NCBI GenBank assembly: GCA_032622095.1
Contig: CP136063.1
Coordinates: forward strand, 6,859,814-6,923,813
Direction: 5' to 3'
Length of the DNA stretch: 64,000 bases
DNA from: Siphonodentalium dalli
Taxonomy: Eukaryota; Mollusca; Scaphopoda; Gadilida; Siphonodentaliidae
Of this stretch, positions 29,541-43,800 are shown in pieces. A program made the position numbers and the translations under genes. Position 1 is the first letter of the stretch, and each line of letters begins with the position of its first letter. The notes beneath the pieces are model-generated. The model saw only the letters and a program-made list of their open reading frames with translations, did not search any database and was not told the DNA's origin.

Positions 29541-32500
29541 CAAGCGTGTTTAAATTGATTAATTTAAACAAATTGTATTGTGAATTATTAAATTACAATG
29601 GGATTGGGGTACACGTTATGGAAACTTACAATAGACCCTCTCCCGTTACAAGGTTGAATTGCAATAAGTGTTACCAAAATGACAGAGTATTCACAATTGC
29701 GGTGTATAGACTGAACACACATACTAATTATAATGGTAAGAGTGTGGACTGTGAGTTGTCCTGGTTTGTGTATTAGGATCACATTATCGCTGAAAACTCT
29801 CGATTTTGTGTCATCGTTTGGTCACATACTTATGCACATAGGTCTGTTTCATGCACTTTTAACCTTTCATGACGGGAGCTTCCTTATTTTTTTAGAATAC
29901 CCTGTTGCAATGCATTCTCGATTATATGATAGTCGACCACAGGTCCCCTCGCATATTTAAGAGAATGCAATGGCCTAACAAATTTTATACTAGTGTTTTT
30001 AATTGTTAAAACATGTAAGAAAAAATGAAAACAATTTTTTTTAAATAATGTAAGAAATACTGATAAAAATAACAACAATTGTTAAAGAATCTAAGAACAA
30101 ATGATAAAATTTGATAGATAATGTAAGAGAAATGACAAAAACTGTTAAAATAGTTAAAGAATATAAGAAAAATGTAAGAAAAACATGATTAAAAACAGGA
30201 TACAAATTGTTAAAGAATGTAAGACAAATTGATGAACAATGATAACAAATTGTTAGGTCAGTGCATTCTCTTATATATGCGATGCGACCTATTATATTTA
30301 ATTCTACGCCAGCGCAGCTCCCGTCATGAAAGGAGTATATGGTAATTCGTAAAATGTACAATACCAGAGCAAATCAGCGCTATAGTCAAATAATAAACAT
30401 CATGTTAAATTGATGACGTTTTCGTATTTCGGACAGCCTCGCTTAACATCAAGCGATTGTTCTGGACATAAATGTCATGTGGCACTGGTCATTACCAAAT
30501 AAGCACCATGCATGCATCGGATATCAACCTTGTCGAGTTTATCTTCCCCATTGTTTGTACGACGAAGGGAACAGTCATGTTATTTGGCATGACAACACAT
30601 GCAACACCTCTTTCAGCGGTTCCCCACGGCCTTTCGAATTTGCCGTTCAACACCCATGTACACGTGTATACATTGCAGTCCACGCTGACCGGATATTTCA
30701 TTTTGCAAATTGGTTTGCCAAATGAAACTAGTATTTGCTCAAGTATTTTATAATTTGCCAAATATTGTTCTTATTTTGCAATATTGAGTCTTACGTTAAC
30801 CCTTTACCCAACAAACCGGCCAAAACCGGCCAAATAAAGCTTCAACAGCCTAAAATATCTTCGGTCTGTCTCAATAGAACCATACAAATATGGATATCAT
30901 TGGAACCGGCTCCTTGACCACAGTGTGATAGTTACAGTTATGCCCTGTGCCAATGCATTCTCTTATATATGCGAGTCGACCATAGGTCGCCTCGCATATA
31001 TAAGAGAATGCATTGGCCTAAAAAAAATCTTTTTTTAACACTTTTTACCATTTTTTCTTACATTCTTTAACAATTTTATAATTTTTAATGTGTTAAGCCT
31101 ATGCATTCTCTTATATATGCGAGGCGACCTATGGTCGACTCGCATATATTAGAGAATGCATTGGCACAGGGCCGTTCTGTTGGGTAGATGGTTAAACAAT
31201 CATTGTTTGTCAAATTGTGTTTACGACTTGCTAGATATAGCATTCACTCTGGGGTTGATTCGTGCAATGGTATCGATATGGGAGCAGTGAAGTATTAGTG
31301 TAAGTGTGGATTATGTAAACACCATCGATCAATGAATGGCCTGGAGAATTTTATGATAAAGGAGGGTATTGTCGGCCTCACCAAAATCTCAAACCAGACT
31401 GAACAAGAATTAAATGTTTACACGAAATTACTTCTCATACTATATGCAGATGATACAGTGCTTATGGCCGAAACCCCCAAAAAAACTGCAATAAGAACTT
31501 AACGTTTTCAGCTTGTACTGCAAAACATGGAAACTAAAAGTAAATATTAATAAAACGAAAATTTTACTCATTTCAAAACGTAGCGTACCAAGAAACATAC
31601 AATTCACATTTGATAGCACTAACCTTGAAGTAGTGAAAAAGTTCAATTATTTAGGAATTATGCATACAAAATCGGAATCATACACAGAAACAAAACGAAT
31701 TCTTGCAACAAAAGGCAGTCATGCAATGTACTCTGTGATAAAAAGATCCAGAGAAAACTGCCTCTCAGTAGCTCATCAATTGGACCTATTCGATACACAG
31801 GTGCTGACAATATTATTCGTACGGCTGCGAGATATGGGGTTATGGAGATAACCAGGTACTCGAAATGTACACCGACATTTTTAAAAACATATCCTAAATT
31901 TGAAACCATCAACCCCCAATTATATGATTTATGGCGAATCAGGAAGATATCCATTGGACATCACAATAAAGTTAAGATTGTTAAAGTATTGGTTGAAAAT
32001 AAAAAAAATATGACATACACACGGTATGGGAAAGTTCTTTATGATTTGTCTGTGAAACTTATGGGAGATGCCGATGAAAAGCTTTTTAAGTGGACAAGAG
32101 AAATCCGAGAGATCTTACGTAGCAGTGGCCAGGCAGATTTACTGACATCTGGTGAACTAAAGTGTGCCAATCAATTCCTTCAGAATTTTCTCAAATCGCC
32201 GGACGTGTCCGGTATAACAGAGTGTAGTTATGAATACACGTCAATATAATACAAATAGATGGTAATGCGGTTGAAAGCAATATATATAGTTCAATAATCA
32301 TGTGCACGTTCGGGAAGGGTGGGATATGGGCGTACGTGAGGTGATTTAGTTGGGGTTGGTGCTTCAAGGTTCGCGTGGTTATGCCACAGGGGGCTCCATT
32401 ATGCGGAGGGCGTCTCGGATGAACATACTAAGATTGGTGAGGGTTCTTTTATTTGTGCACGTGAAGAGGGCATTGAGTTTGTGGTTTGTGGACATTTGGA

Positions 32501-34798
32501 CGCGTGAAAAACAGTCTTCTAAGAGACTTTAAAATAAAGTGGGACTCTGAAATGAACAAATCAAGTAGAGGCCACATATATCGCATATTTAAACACCATT
32601 TCTCCTTTGAAAAATATCTTGATATCTTACAAAGTAAAAACCGAATTGAAATCTGCAGATTCAGAACAGCGAACCACAACCTCCCAATAGAAACTGGGAG
32701 ATGGAACGGAACACCCCGCAAGGATAGAACATGTCGCTTATGTAACCATAACATGATAGCAGACGAATTCCACTATTTATTGGAATGCAAACAATTTGCG
32801 CACATAAGGAAGAAAATTATCCCCCAAAATTATGGTGATAAAATAAATATTTTGATTATGGATGAAATCCTGAACTCATATGACCCCATAATTCTAAACA
32901 GAATAATGCATGCTGATCCGAACAGTCCACATGGAGCTCCCAAACATAAGCACATCATGATAACACTTTGTGCTAAAATTCCACTTCAACTTTTGTATTT
33001 TAGATATGAGTTGTCTCTTCAAATATATTTAATATATTCATATTCATTATATGTATTATCCAATCCATTGCTGTATGATATATACTAATATAGACTATAT
33101 TGTTAAATGCGTATATTGTACATGTATACATATACACATTATATATTGCTGAAAGTGCTGATTTAAACGGTAATTTAACGGAGGACTGTCCCCTTTTAGG
33201 GGCGAATTTATACCAGCCCATTGTTTGTGTATTGACCCCCCTTCCAATCCATAACTTAACACGAAGACAGCCACAAGATCTGAACCACGTATAAACAACA
33301 CATGAAGGCATGCATTCATGTCGTGCAACACTCACACTGGGCCACGGTCATGATCCGAACTCATCAATCAACTAAATATCTGAATTTGTCAAATTATCTT
33401 AATATTGTCACTCCTAAATTCCTAATTAGTTATGACAAACACACTATGTAACTATATCTGTCATCAGAAAGACTCTGTCAAATTACTAATGTTATATTAC
33501 CGACTATTTACCGTTAAACAGATATGTAAAAGATGACACATGGGGTCATCTGTTTCAGGAAGCAGTACTAACTGTGCCTATTATATGCAGATGACACTGT
33601 CATTTTATCAGATTCAGAGGATAATATGAATCGCGCACTTTTAGCCTTCGCAGATTACGCTGAAGCTTGGAAACTTGAAGTGAACATTAATAAGACCAAA
33701 ACAATCATCTTCGCGAAAAAGTTACCAAGAAATTTTCCTATGTTCACATACAGAGGGCAGGAAATACAAATTGTAAAAGAATTAAAATACCTTGGGATTC
33801 AATTTTTTTTACAATGGGAGATTTTGTCAGTCTATAAAGAGTACCACAAATACTGCGACAAAGGCAATGTATGGTTTATTGAACAAAATTCGCAAACTCA
33901 AGTTACCTATCGATATTTCGCTGAAACTATTTGATTGTATGATTCTGCCAATTATGCTATACGGAAGTGAGGTCTGGTGTTTCGAAAGAATACAGGCCCT
34001 AGAGACGCTCCACCTTAAGTTTTGTAAAATAATAACTTCAATGAAATCGAGTACACCTAATTATATGGTATATGCAGAACTTGGAAGGCATCCGATATTA
34101 ATAGAAATAAAATATAGAGCACTATCGTATTGGTCAAAGCTAGTGAGTCATGATGGGTCAGAACTAGCAAAGAACATATTTCATTTATTGAGGTATGTAC
34201 ATGGAGACGATATCTTATTGCAAGACAAGATCAAATGGATTAAATTTGTGGAAGGGATCCTTCACGAAGTAAACACGGACCACATTTGGTCAAGACAGTC
34301 ATCGCTAAGCAAAACAGCGTTAAGATACATAAAAAGTAAACTGATTGAAAATTATGAACGTAATCTTTTCGACAGTCTGAAGTCGTCCTCATCTACCAGA
34401 GCTATATTCTACGGCAACATAAAGAACTCGATTAAAATGAATCGATATCTAGTATATTTGCCAGCCCATTTATCTAACTTCTTACTGAAAATACGAACAT
34501 CGAACCATAAACTGCCAGTTGAAAAAAATAGATGGACGAAAGGAAAAGATACTAATGATTTAAACTGTGTTTTGTGCAGCAATAGCCCATGTGATGAGTA
34601 CCATTTTATGATCATATGCCAAGAGCTGAAAAACTTACGCGAATTATATATTCCAAAATATTACTGGGATAATCCGAACCGCAATAAATTCCATGGACTA
34701 CTTTCTCTTGAAAACATGAGCGTTCTGAAAAGACTGAGCATATTTATTAAATTGGCATTGAAAAAGATTTCTTAATATACTATTAGATATACAGATGA

Positions 34799-34837
<39 letters not shown>

Positions 34838-37800
34838 GTATATGTATGTGTAGGCATGTTTGTATACAATCTGTATATATATGTGTATGTATATGTATGT
34901 ATGTATATATATATGTATATATATAATATGAGACACATCCATAAATTGGAAATTGCATAATTATGAATCGTATGTATACGTGCTGTGTATAGTCATTATA
35001 TTATGGTGAATTTGTTACGGAAGTATGATATGATAATTGTTAACGTATAAATTGTTTGTATAAATTGTTTGTTTGTATATATGTATATATGTTTGGCTAT
35101 GTTCCAACTTAAATGTTGGCTTTGCAAATAAACAATCAATCAACAATTTCCTACCACAGAGCCAAATGAAACACGATAACAACATACATTATTATATTCA
35201 CATATTAAGATATATGTATAGATATCCCCATAGCACCGGATACATGTACATAATGTATATATCCTTATGATCTTTTGTAAATACTTCTTTATCTGTACTT
35301 CTCGATGTTCGTGCGAATTATGAGAATAAATAATCATCATCAATACTATTGTATTCAGATTAACTAAATTTGTTCGATAAACCGAATGTTTGATTGTTCT
35401 GATCATATACACAAGCATTAATTATGAGACTTCCCTGAAGTTTCTTGCCAAACCACAATGCCAAATGAAAATAGTGTTAGCCACATCTTAATTAATTTGC
35501 AACTTGCAAATTTGGCAAATAGCAGCCCGAGTCATGTTTTATATGTATACTAATGTAACTGAGAAATGTGTACATATGCACGCATACAAACGGCGTTGTC
35601 GTCCATTGTAGGGGAGATAAAACTGGAGGAGCACGATTATCTACCGTGGATTTCAGATGGTACAGCGGACATACAGTCATATTCTAACGTAATGGCTATC
35701 AGTTCAACCAAATCGATTGTCAAAGCTCACGGTAAGAATATTAGTATGTGTGGCTGCATCGTAATCTACAGTCATAGTCAACCTAATCGCTATCAGTTCA
35801 AACAATCCGCATTTTATTAACAGTATCAGTTCGCATTACCAGCATCATAGCAATTCAGCGGGGCAAACCAGCATCATAGCAACTTAGCACGGCTACGTAA
35901 TATTGTGATATTTATTTATTTACTCCAGTCATAAATTCATTTTCATTATAATTACCATGGCGTTTGCATCGTTCACAGAGCACATGAATGTATTTTCATT
36001 ATAATTACTATGCCGTTTGCATCGTTCACAGAGCACATGAATGTATTTCATTATAATTAACATGTCGTTTGCATCGTTCACAGAGCACATGAATGTATTT
36101 TCATAATAATTACCATGCCGTTTGCATCGTTCACAGAGCACATGAATGTATTTCATTATAATTAACATGTCGTTTGCATCGTTCACAGAGCACATGAATG
36201 TATTTTCATTATAATTACCATGTCGTTTGTATCGTTCACAGAGCACATGAATGTATTTTCATTATAATTACCATGTTGTTTGCATCGTTCACAGAGCACA
36301 TGAATGTATTTTCATTATAATTACCATGTTGTTTGCATCGTTCACAGAGCACATGCATGTATTTTCATTATAATTACCATGTCGTGTGCATCGTTCACAG
36401 AGCACATGAATGTATTTTTGAACTCATCCCTGGCTCAATTTAATTCATTTGTTGCATATATTCAGTTGAGAATAAACTGAGCTGGTTCCATAAATGGTCG
36501 GATTTACCACACAGTACCCCTTTAATTTGGTAGTGTACGCATTGGTATTATATATACGCACCACGTGTCCGTATGGTATTGCCGACTGGCTGTGTCCTAC
36601 ATTCAATAGGAAATTCGATATAAAGTCCGCCCAAGGCATGCAGTAATGTGATGTTATATCGCTTAGAGCACAATCCCATTGTTGCAATCGTTCCCTGATT
36701 TTTGGTAAAGTACACAAATTCCCAAGGCTGGCGAAGGAATTGTTCAATGATTATCCCATTGTTAGGCACTCGCAACTCATAACAGACAAATCGCACGGGC
36801 GCTTCAAAGTGGGACCAGTCCGTGTTGTTTCGGACATATCTATTCTCATTCAACGGCGATCAGTTCATGTTAATCACGTTTGTGTGCGTGTCTAACCGGC
36901 TATTGTGTCAAATCGCGGCCAGCGCACGGCACATTTCCAGTTGATTGCACTATGTGGGGTCAATTGTGCTCTAAGTCGGTCATAGCACGCGAATTGTGCT
37001 TTACCAGAATAAATCTCGTCTTCGACTCGATTGATTCTGGTAAAGAACAATTCTTGTGCTCTAACCATTACATAATGCCTGTTGACTACGGATGGTTCCG
37101 TGCGTTCCAGCTAGCTATGAATTGATTATGACATTGTTGGTGATGATGAGGATAAATATGACAGCGACGACAATGACGACGACTGACGACGACGATAACA
37201 ACATCGGCGATGTTGATGATGGGATAATGATGACGATGGGTGATGACGAAGATGTATAAAGACGGCGACAAAAATGTCGACGATGGTGACAATACGGATG
37301 ATGAGGATGAAGATGATGATGACGATGGTGTCGATGATGACGACGATGGTGAGGATGATGATGATGAATGTGATGATTATGGTGTTGATGATGGTGGTGT
37401 TGATAACGACGATGACGATACTGATGATGATGATGCAGATGAATAATGATGGTGATGATGATGATAATAATTATGATGATGATGATGATGATGATGATGT
37501 CGACTACGCTGATGACGATGAGGACGTTGATGATGGTGATGATGACGACGATGAGGATAAATATGACAGCGACGACAATGATGACGATTGACGACGACGA
37601 TAACAACATCGGCGATGTTGATGATGGGATAATGATGACGATGGATGATGACGAAGATGTATAAAGACGGCGACAAAAATGTCGACGATGGTGACAATAC
37701 GGATGATGAGGATGAAGATGATGATGACGATGGTGTCGATGATGACGACGATGGTGAGGATGATGATGATGATGACGACGATGGTGAGGATGATGATGAT

Positions 37801-40800
37801 GAATGTGATGATTATGGTGTTGATGATGGTGTTGATAACGACGATGGCGATACTGATGATGATGATGCAGATGAATAATGGTGATGATGATGATGATAAT
37901 AATTATGATGATGATGATGATGACGATGTCGTCTACGATGATGACGATGAGGACGTTGATGATGGTGATGATGATGACGATGTAAGTGATCCCATTGTGT
38001 ATATGTACATATCCATGTTCTGCATTAATTTGCAGCGTTGACAATTAAAGCAACCAAGCAATGCACGACAATACTGTATTATAATATATGTACACACACC
38101 ACTGTGAACATATACCAGGGCTGTATATACACACACCACTGTGCACACATGCCAGGGCTTTATGTACACCGCTTCGTTTTATATGACGCCAAGTCTGAAC
38201 ATATATCAGGAACGTCAGAGTCGGCGTGGGTTATTAATGGACAACATGATTGTGTGTCTGAGATCAAACTATACACCATCCAGCATGTCATGTTAACTGT
38301 GCAGATGTGCTTATAAATTAGATAAATTATCTCGGTGCTTATCGACTTTTACTTTACAACTTTACTGTCCATTCATTTTGATGCACACCGTTCCCGCATA
38401 GCCAGTTCAGCAAGGTATATGTTGGTTGATATATGTCTATCTAATTTACAGCCAGTCGCATGGTGTTGGTGTTGATGTTGGTTTATATTCATTTTATACC
38501 TCTAACGTACAGGCAGACACATGGTGTTGGCGTGGTTGTTGGTTGGTATCCGTCATATCTAATTTACAGCCAGTCGCATGGTGTTGGTGTTGATGTTGGT
38601 TTATATCCATTGTATACCTCTAACGAACAGCCACACACATGGTGTTGGCGTGGTTGTTGGTTGATATCCGTCATATCTAATTTACAGCCAGACACATGGT
38701 GTTGGTGTTGATGTTGGTTTATATCCATTTTATACCTCTAACGTACAGGCAGACACATGGTGTTGGCGTGGTTGTTGGTTGGTATCCGTCATATCTAATT
38801 TACAGCCAGTCGCATGGTGTTGGTGTTGATGTTGGTTTATATCCATTTTATACCTCTAACGTACAGCCAGGCAAATGGTGTTGGTGTGGTTGTTGGTTGA
38901 TATCCGTCATATCTAATTTACAGCCAGACACATGGTGTTGGTGTTGATGTTGGTTTATATCCATTTTATACCTCTAACGTACAGGCAGACACATGGTGTT
39001 GGCGTGGTTGTTGGTTGGTATCCGTCATATCTAATTTACAGCCAGTCGCATGGTGTTGGTGTTGATGTTGGTTTATATCCATTTTATACCTCTAACGAAC
39101 AGCCATACACATGGTGTTGGCGTGGTTGTTGGTTGATATCCGTCATATCTAATTTACAGCCAGACACATGGTGTTGGTGTTGATGTTGGTTTATAGCCAT
39201 GTTATTCCTCTAACGAACAGCCATACACATGGTGTTGGCGTGGTTGTTGGTTGATATCCGTCATATCTAATTTACAGCCAAACACATGGTGTTGGTGTTG
39301 ATGTTGGTTTATATCCATTTTATACCTCTAACGTACAGCCAGACAATTGGTGTTGGCGTGGTTGTTGGTTGATATCCGTCATATCTAATTTACAGCCAGT
39401 CGCATGGTGCAGGTGATGATGTTGGTTTATATCCATTTTATACCTCTAACGTACAGCCACACAATTGGTATTGGTGTTGATGTTGGTTGATATCCGTCAT
39501 ATCTAATTTACAGCCAGTCGCATTCTCTTGAGATCTTCAAACAATGACTTAAGGCGCACATCTTCGATGTTTATCCGCACACAACTAGCCTTAGATAGTG
39601 ACATTGCATGGATGCTCCGTATCCATATAGTTGCTTGTGTGTGATTGCATATATTCTAATGTCTGTACATGTATATGACCTGCATTTAGAGTCAGAAGCA
39701 CTTCGAGTTAGACCAAGGATGAAGCGCTATATACATTATAAATATTATTATTATGGTGTTGATGCTGGTTGATATATGTTTTACCCCTTTCGTTTACAGC
39801 CAGATTCATGTCATGGTGTTGATGCTGGTTGATATATGTTTTACCCCTTTCGTTTACAGCCAGTTTCATGGTGTTGATGCTGGTTGATATGTGTTTGCCC
39901 CTTTCTTTTACAGCCAGATTCATGTCATGGTGTTGATGCTGGTTGGTATATGTTTGCCCCTTTCGTTTACAGCCAGTTTCATGGTGTTGATGTTGTTTGA
40001 TATATGTGTCACCCCTTTCGTTTACAGCCAGTTTCATGGTGTTGGCGTGGATGTTGCTGTCCAATTTCGGCATGGTCTTCGCGCGACATTATAAACAGGT
40101 CTGGCCAGATAAGAAAATAGCTGGAAAAGCTCTCTGGTTCCAGGTAAGTATGTCGGTCACGGCTTGGCATTATAAACCATTATGGCGGGAGAAATCATAG
40201 ATGGAACAGCTCTCTTGTTCCATTTAAATGCAGTATGTCGTGACAATGTCCCTTTCGTAACAATGATTGCACACACTAACAATGTAGTCATTTCGCAAAC
40301 GTTCGAAGAACGAAATGGATCAATATGATTCAATAACTCACCAGATGCGGACAATCACCGTTGTCGTGGCGATAAACTAAAATACCTATTTAATGGTCGC
40401 CTATAACCCAGACCAATATGTCCAGGTTTAGAGAGACACCAATTGTACATGTACCTCCAATGCTATAACTGTTGGAAATTTCCAACCCCTCTGTTACCCC
40501 ATAAAACTGTTGAGACATTTTGTCACCCGAATTCCCCTGTCGCCACGATTGAGTGCAGTTGAATACAGATTACGCAATATTTAATTTATAATGTTGTTGG
40601 CTAATACATAGTACATAATACAGGCCAGACACTTTCGCTGGTAAATCGCATGTGCATTGTATTATGACATGACTATCTGCTTTGCCATTTTACAGTTTAG
40701 GTGAAGGTCCCATACCGACATAGCATGGTAAATGGGTTTATTGAGCCGAATTTGATTTGCATCGTTTAAGATCATGAAATTTATCCCGGGACATAATTGA

Positions 40801-43800
40801 GTAGTTAGTGTGATATCGAGTTGCAGTCCTTCGAATAAAGTAAGCCCGAGGTGCGTCCAGTCCTGCTGTGAACTAGATTACAAAGGAACAAGTATTAAAT
40901 ACCGTGAACTATATTACACAGGAACAAGTATTAAATACTGTGAACTAGATTGCTAAGGAACAAGTATTAACTACTGTGAACTAGATTACAAAGGAACAAG
41001 TATTAAATACCGTGAGCTCGATTGCTAAGGAACAAGTATTAACTACCGTGAACTATATTACACAGGAACAAGTATTAAATACCGTGAGCTCGATTGCTAA
41101 GGAACAAGTATTAACTACTGAGAATTAGATTACTAAGGGACAAGGATTAACCAAGCAGTCCTACTGTGACATATGTCTGCACCTAATACGCATAAGATTG
41201 TCCATTTATAAATGGACAATCCTTACCCAGATTTTCATTAAATTAATGATCAATCCGACCACGCGTGGCACGCGAGCTTGGGATTGTGCACTAAATCACG
41301 ACATTAACGCTCTTTAAAAAACACTTCTTCAGATATCTCCGTTATTTAGTAAAGGTACATTCTTTATAGAGTTATTACCCTTGAGATTAAATATGAAGCT
41401 AACATGCAGGATTATGTCGTGATTTAGTGGACAATCCCAAGCTCGCGTGCCACGCGTGGTCGGATTTGCCATTACTTAATGAACATTTTAGGTACGGATA
41501 GTCCATTTATAAATGGACAATCCTTAGAAAATTGCCTGTATATTACTGAGGAATAAGTATTAATCAAGATATATAACCAGAGTAAGGAACAGTTATCAAT
41601 CAAGAACTATCATGCCCTGATACAAGAGTACATACACATGTAAGCCGGCAGAGTAAGTGAACACACGCATCAGTGTTATAACGATGTGTATGCATGCATT
41701 GTACATTTCAACACATGCCCCACATATGTTCGATATGTGGCGACAATACGCAAGCGACTTTGAATTCTTTGTCCGAATCACTAAGTGCTGCACGAAGAGT
41801 ATAAATCGATAGCTTGAGTGCCCGTACATTGTCCATGCGACATTGGTTACAATAAAACAGCCTATACGTGCTTCTGTACCCAAGTAGCGAACACTATCTG
41901 TCAGGGTTGTGGCAAGAATGTGTTCAAAGTTTTAGCATGTTACGTTTTAATTCCTTTAAAGTTGACGTATATTTGACATATTAATACCATTCTTTTCCGG
42001 AAACTCTTACATTGATTGCATTAGTGGTGTTTTATAAAGTTAGGACAAGTTAAGGCCTCAAGATGCAATTCATGTGATAGCATTAGTATGGATGGGTGGA
42101 GGGACTACTAGTATGTATGGCGGTGTGTGTACATATATATAATCTTCTTTGTATCGATGCGTCCTTCAGAATAAGCAACCCTTGCATTGTTAGTGTGTCG
42201 GTGTATTGTTCTATGATAAATTCAAGAATGGAGGCGATATATATTATTAATTAACTGATATCCTATCGATAAAAGGTCGCTCATTCAGCGACTGTCGAAA
42301 TAATCAAACATATAAGACACATTGCTGCATAACCTGATTGCATTTGGCAGCTTCTGAACTTATTTGGCAAACATTATTTACATTTGACAAAGGTATATTT
42401 CGGTCCAGCGTGGACACTGCTGGTACCTCGATGTTTTCAACATTTAAACATGCACAACCTGTCACCCGCCCGTGTTTGGAACATGATCCGTCCGATGAAT
42501 TTGTCAAAAATATTTGGTAACAAATACTGACATATTAACAAGTTTGGGAATATTAACAAGTATGATAAATGAGAATAGTAACTGGTATGTGGATATTATT
42601 AACGTACAGCTAGATAGATAATTTATTGGCAAACGTGCATTCATTATACAAGAATACAGGAGATACAAAAATAATCATAAATAGGATTGAATCGTCAAGT
42701 GCATAAGATCAGTTACTTGCCCAGTTGAGGGTCAGCAAGATATGGATATATGACAATCCACATCATGCTGACTCCAAAATGGGATGCACTCAGCCTGGGG
42801 TTGGCATAACCTCGTTCGTGGCTGTCTTCCTGCTGACCCCATAATAATATGTACTGTGTCAACTCCGGTTATGTCAACGATTAAATGTGTTAGTTAGTAT
42901 ATAGCAGACATATTTATATGCTCTTCTTTGATGGACCCGAGGGAGTGTGGTATGTGGTCTCGCGGGTTTCTTAAATACCGACATTTATGTAAACCAAGGT
43001 TGCCCTCATTTTCGAAGAAACCCGCCGTATGAACAAGAATGGGAATATTCGACGTTCGATGTAGAGTGAACGACGTTTGGTGTAGAGTGAATGCCGTTTG
43101 GTGTAGAGTGAACGATACTCATGTAATCAAGGTACCCAAACTAGCATTTGCCAATTTGTTGGGGGTGGGCGAATACATACCCCAAGTCCCCCCACCGTGT
43201 GAATATGTTTCTGAACTCAGAGATGCCTTTTTCAATAGTTAACGCTCACGACCAACTCACACACAATTCAACCTGCATTGTTAAATGCAGAGTGACCACC
43301 GTGTGTTCTTACACTCTCAAATAAAGCAATTGATTTAGGTACCCCATGGAACCAAAAGCCGCGATAGTACCAGACAGTTTGGTACTATAAGCCTTTAGAG
43401 CCTGTTTAGCGTTATAGAACCACATGAGTTGGTACTCCACAGAGTGCCAATCGTTGGCTCCATGCTGATTGGGTGAGACCGTGGTGGGTCAATATCGAGT
43501 GCCGTGTGCAAACGATTAAATTAAAGTGAAAGATGGCCGCCCGTCGACTCGCGGTCATAATTCTGTCGGATTATTTCATTTAGCACTATGCAAGGGAGTC
43601 TTTGTGGTTTTGTACTTAATTGGATGTTTAAACGCGGCAGCATAATTTGGAACCTAACATGTCACATTGTTAAATTTGCCGGTATCAGGGCTGTTTTGTT
43701 CTCTGGAGTATCAAATTGCTGGATCTATGCGTAGTACCTAAATACTTCAGAGTACCTGTCTTGATATTTTTGTACTTCAGATAATATATAGGGCGTATCA

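Noticed and set aside
31842-32249. 135-codon frame on +
   Set aside because: Its first third is a shifted reading of the LINE segment that in another frame gives TPNYMIYGESGRYPLD; it is part of the RT pseudogene.
37115-38044. 309-codon frame on - rich in His and Ile
   Set aside because: Composition follows from GAT/GAC repeats, which lack stops on the reverse strand; no domain and no supporting splice or start context.
38460-39183. Three identical 83-codon frames on +
   Set aside because: They are successive copies of the 118-bp array read in one frame, spaced by 236 bp.
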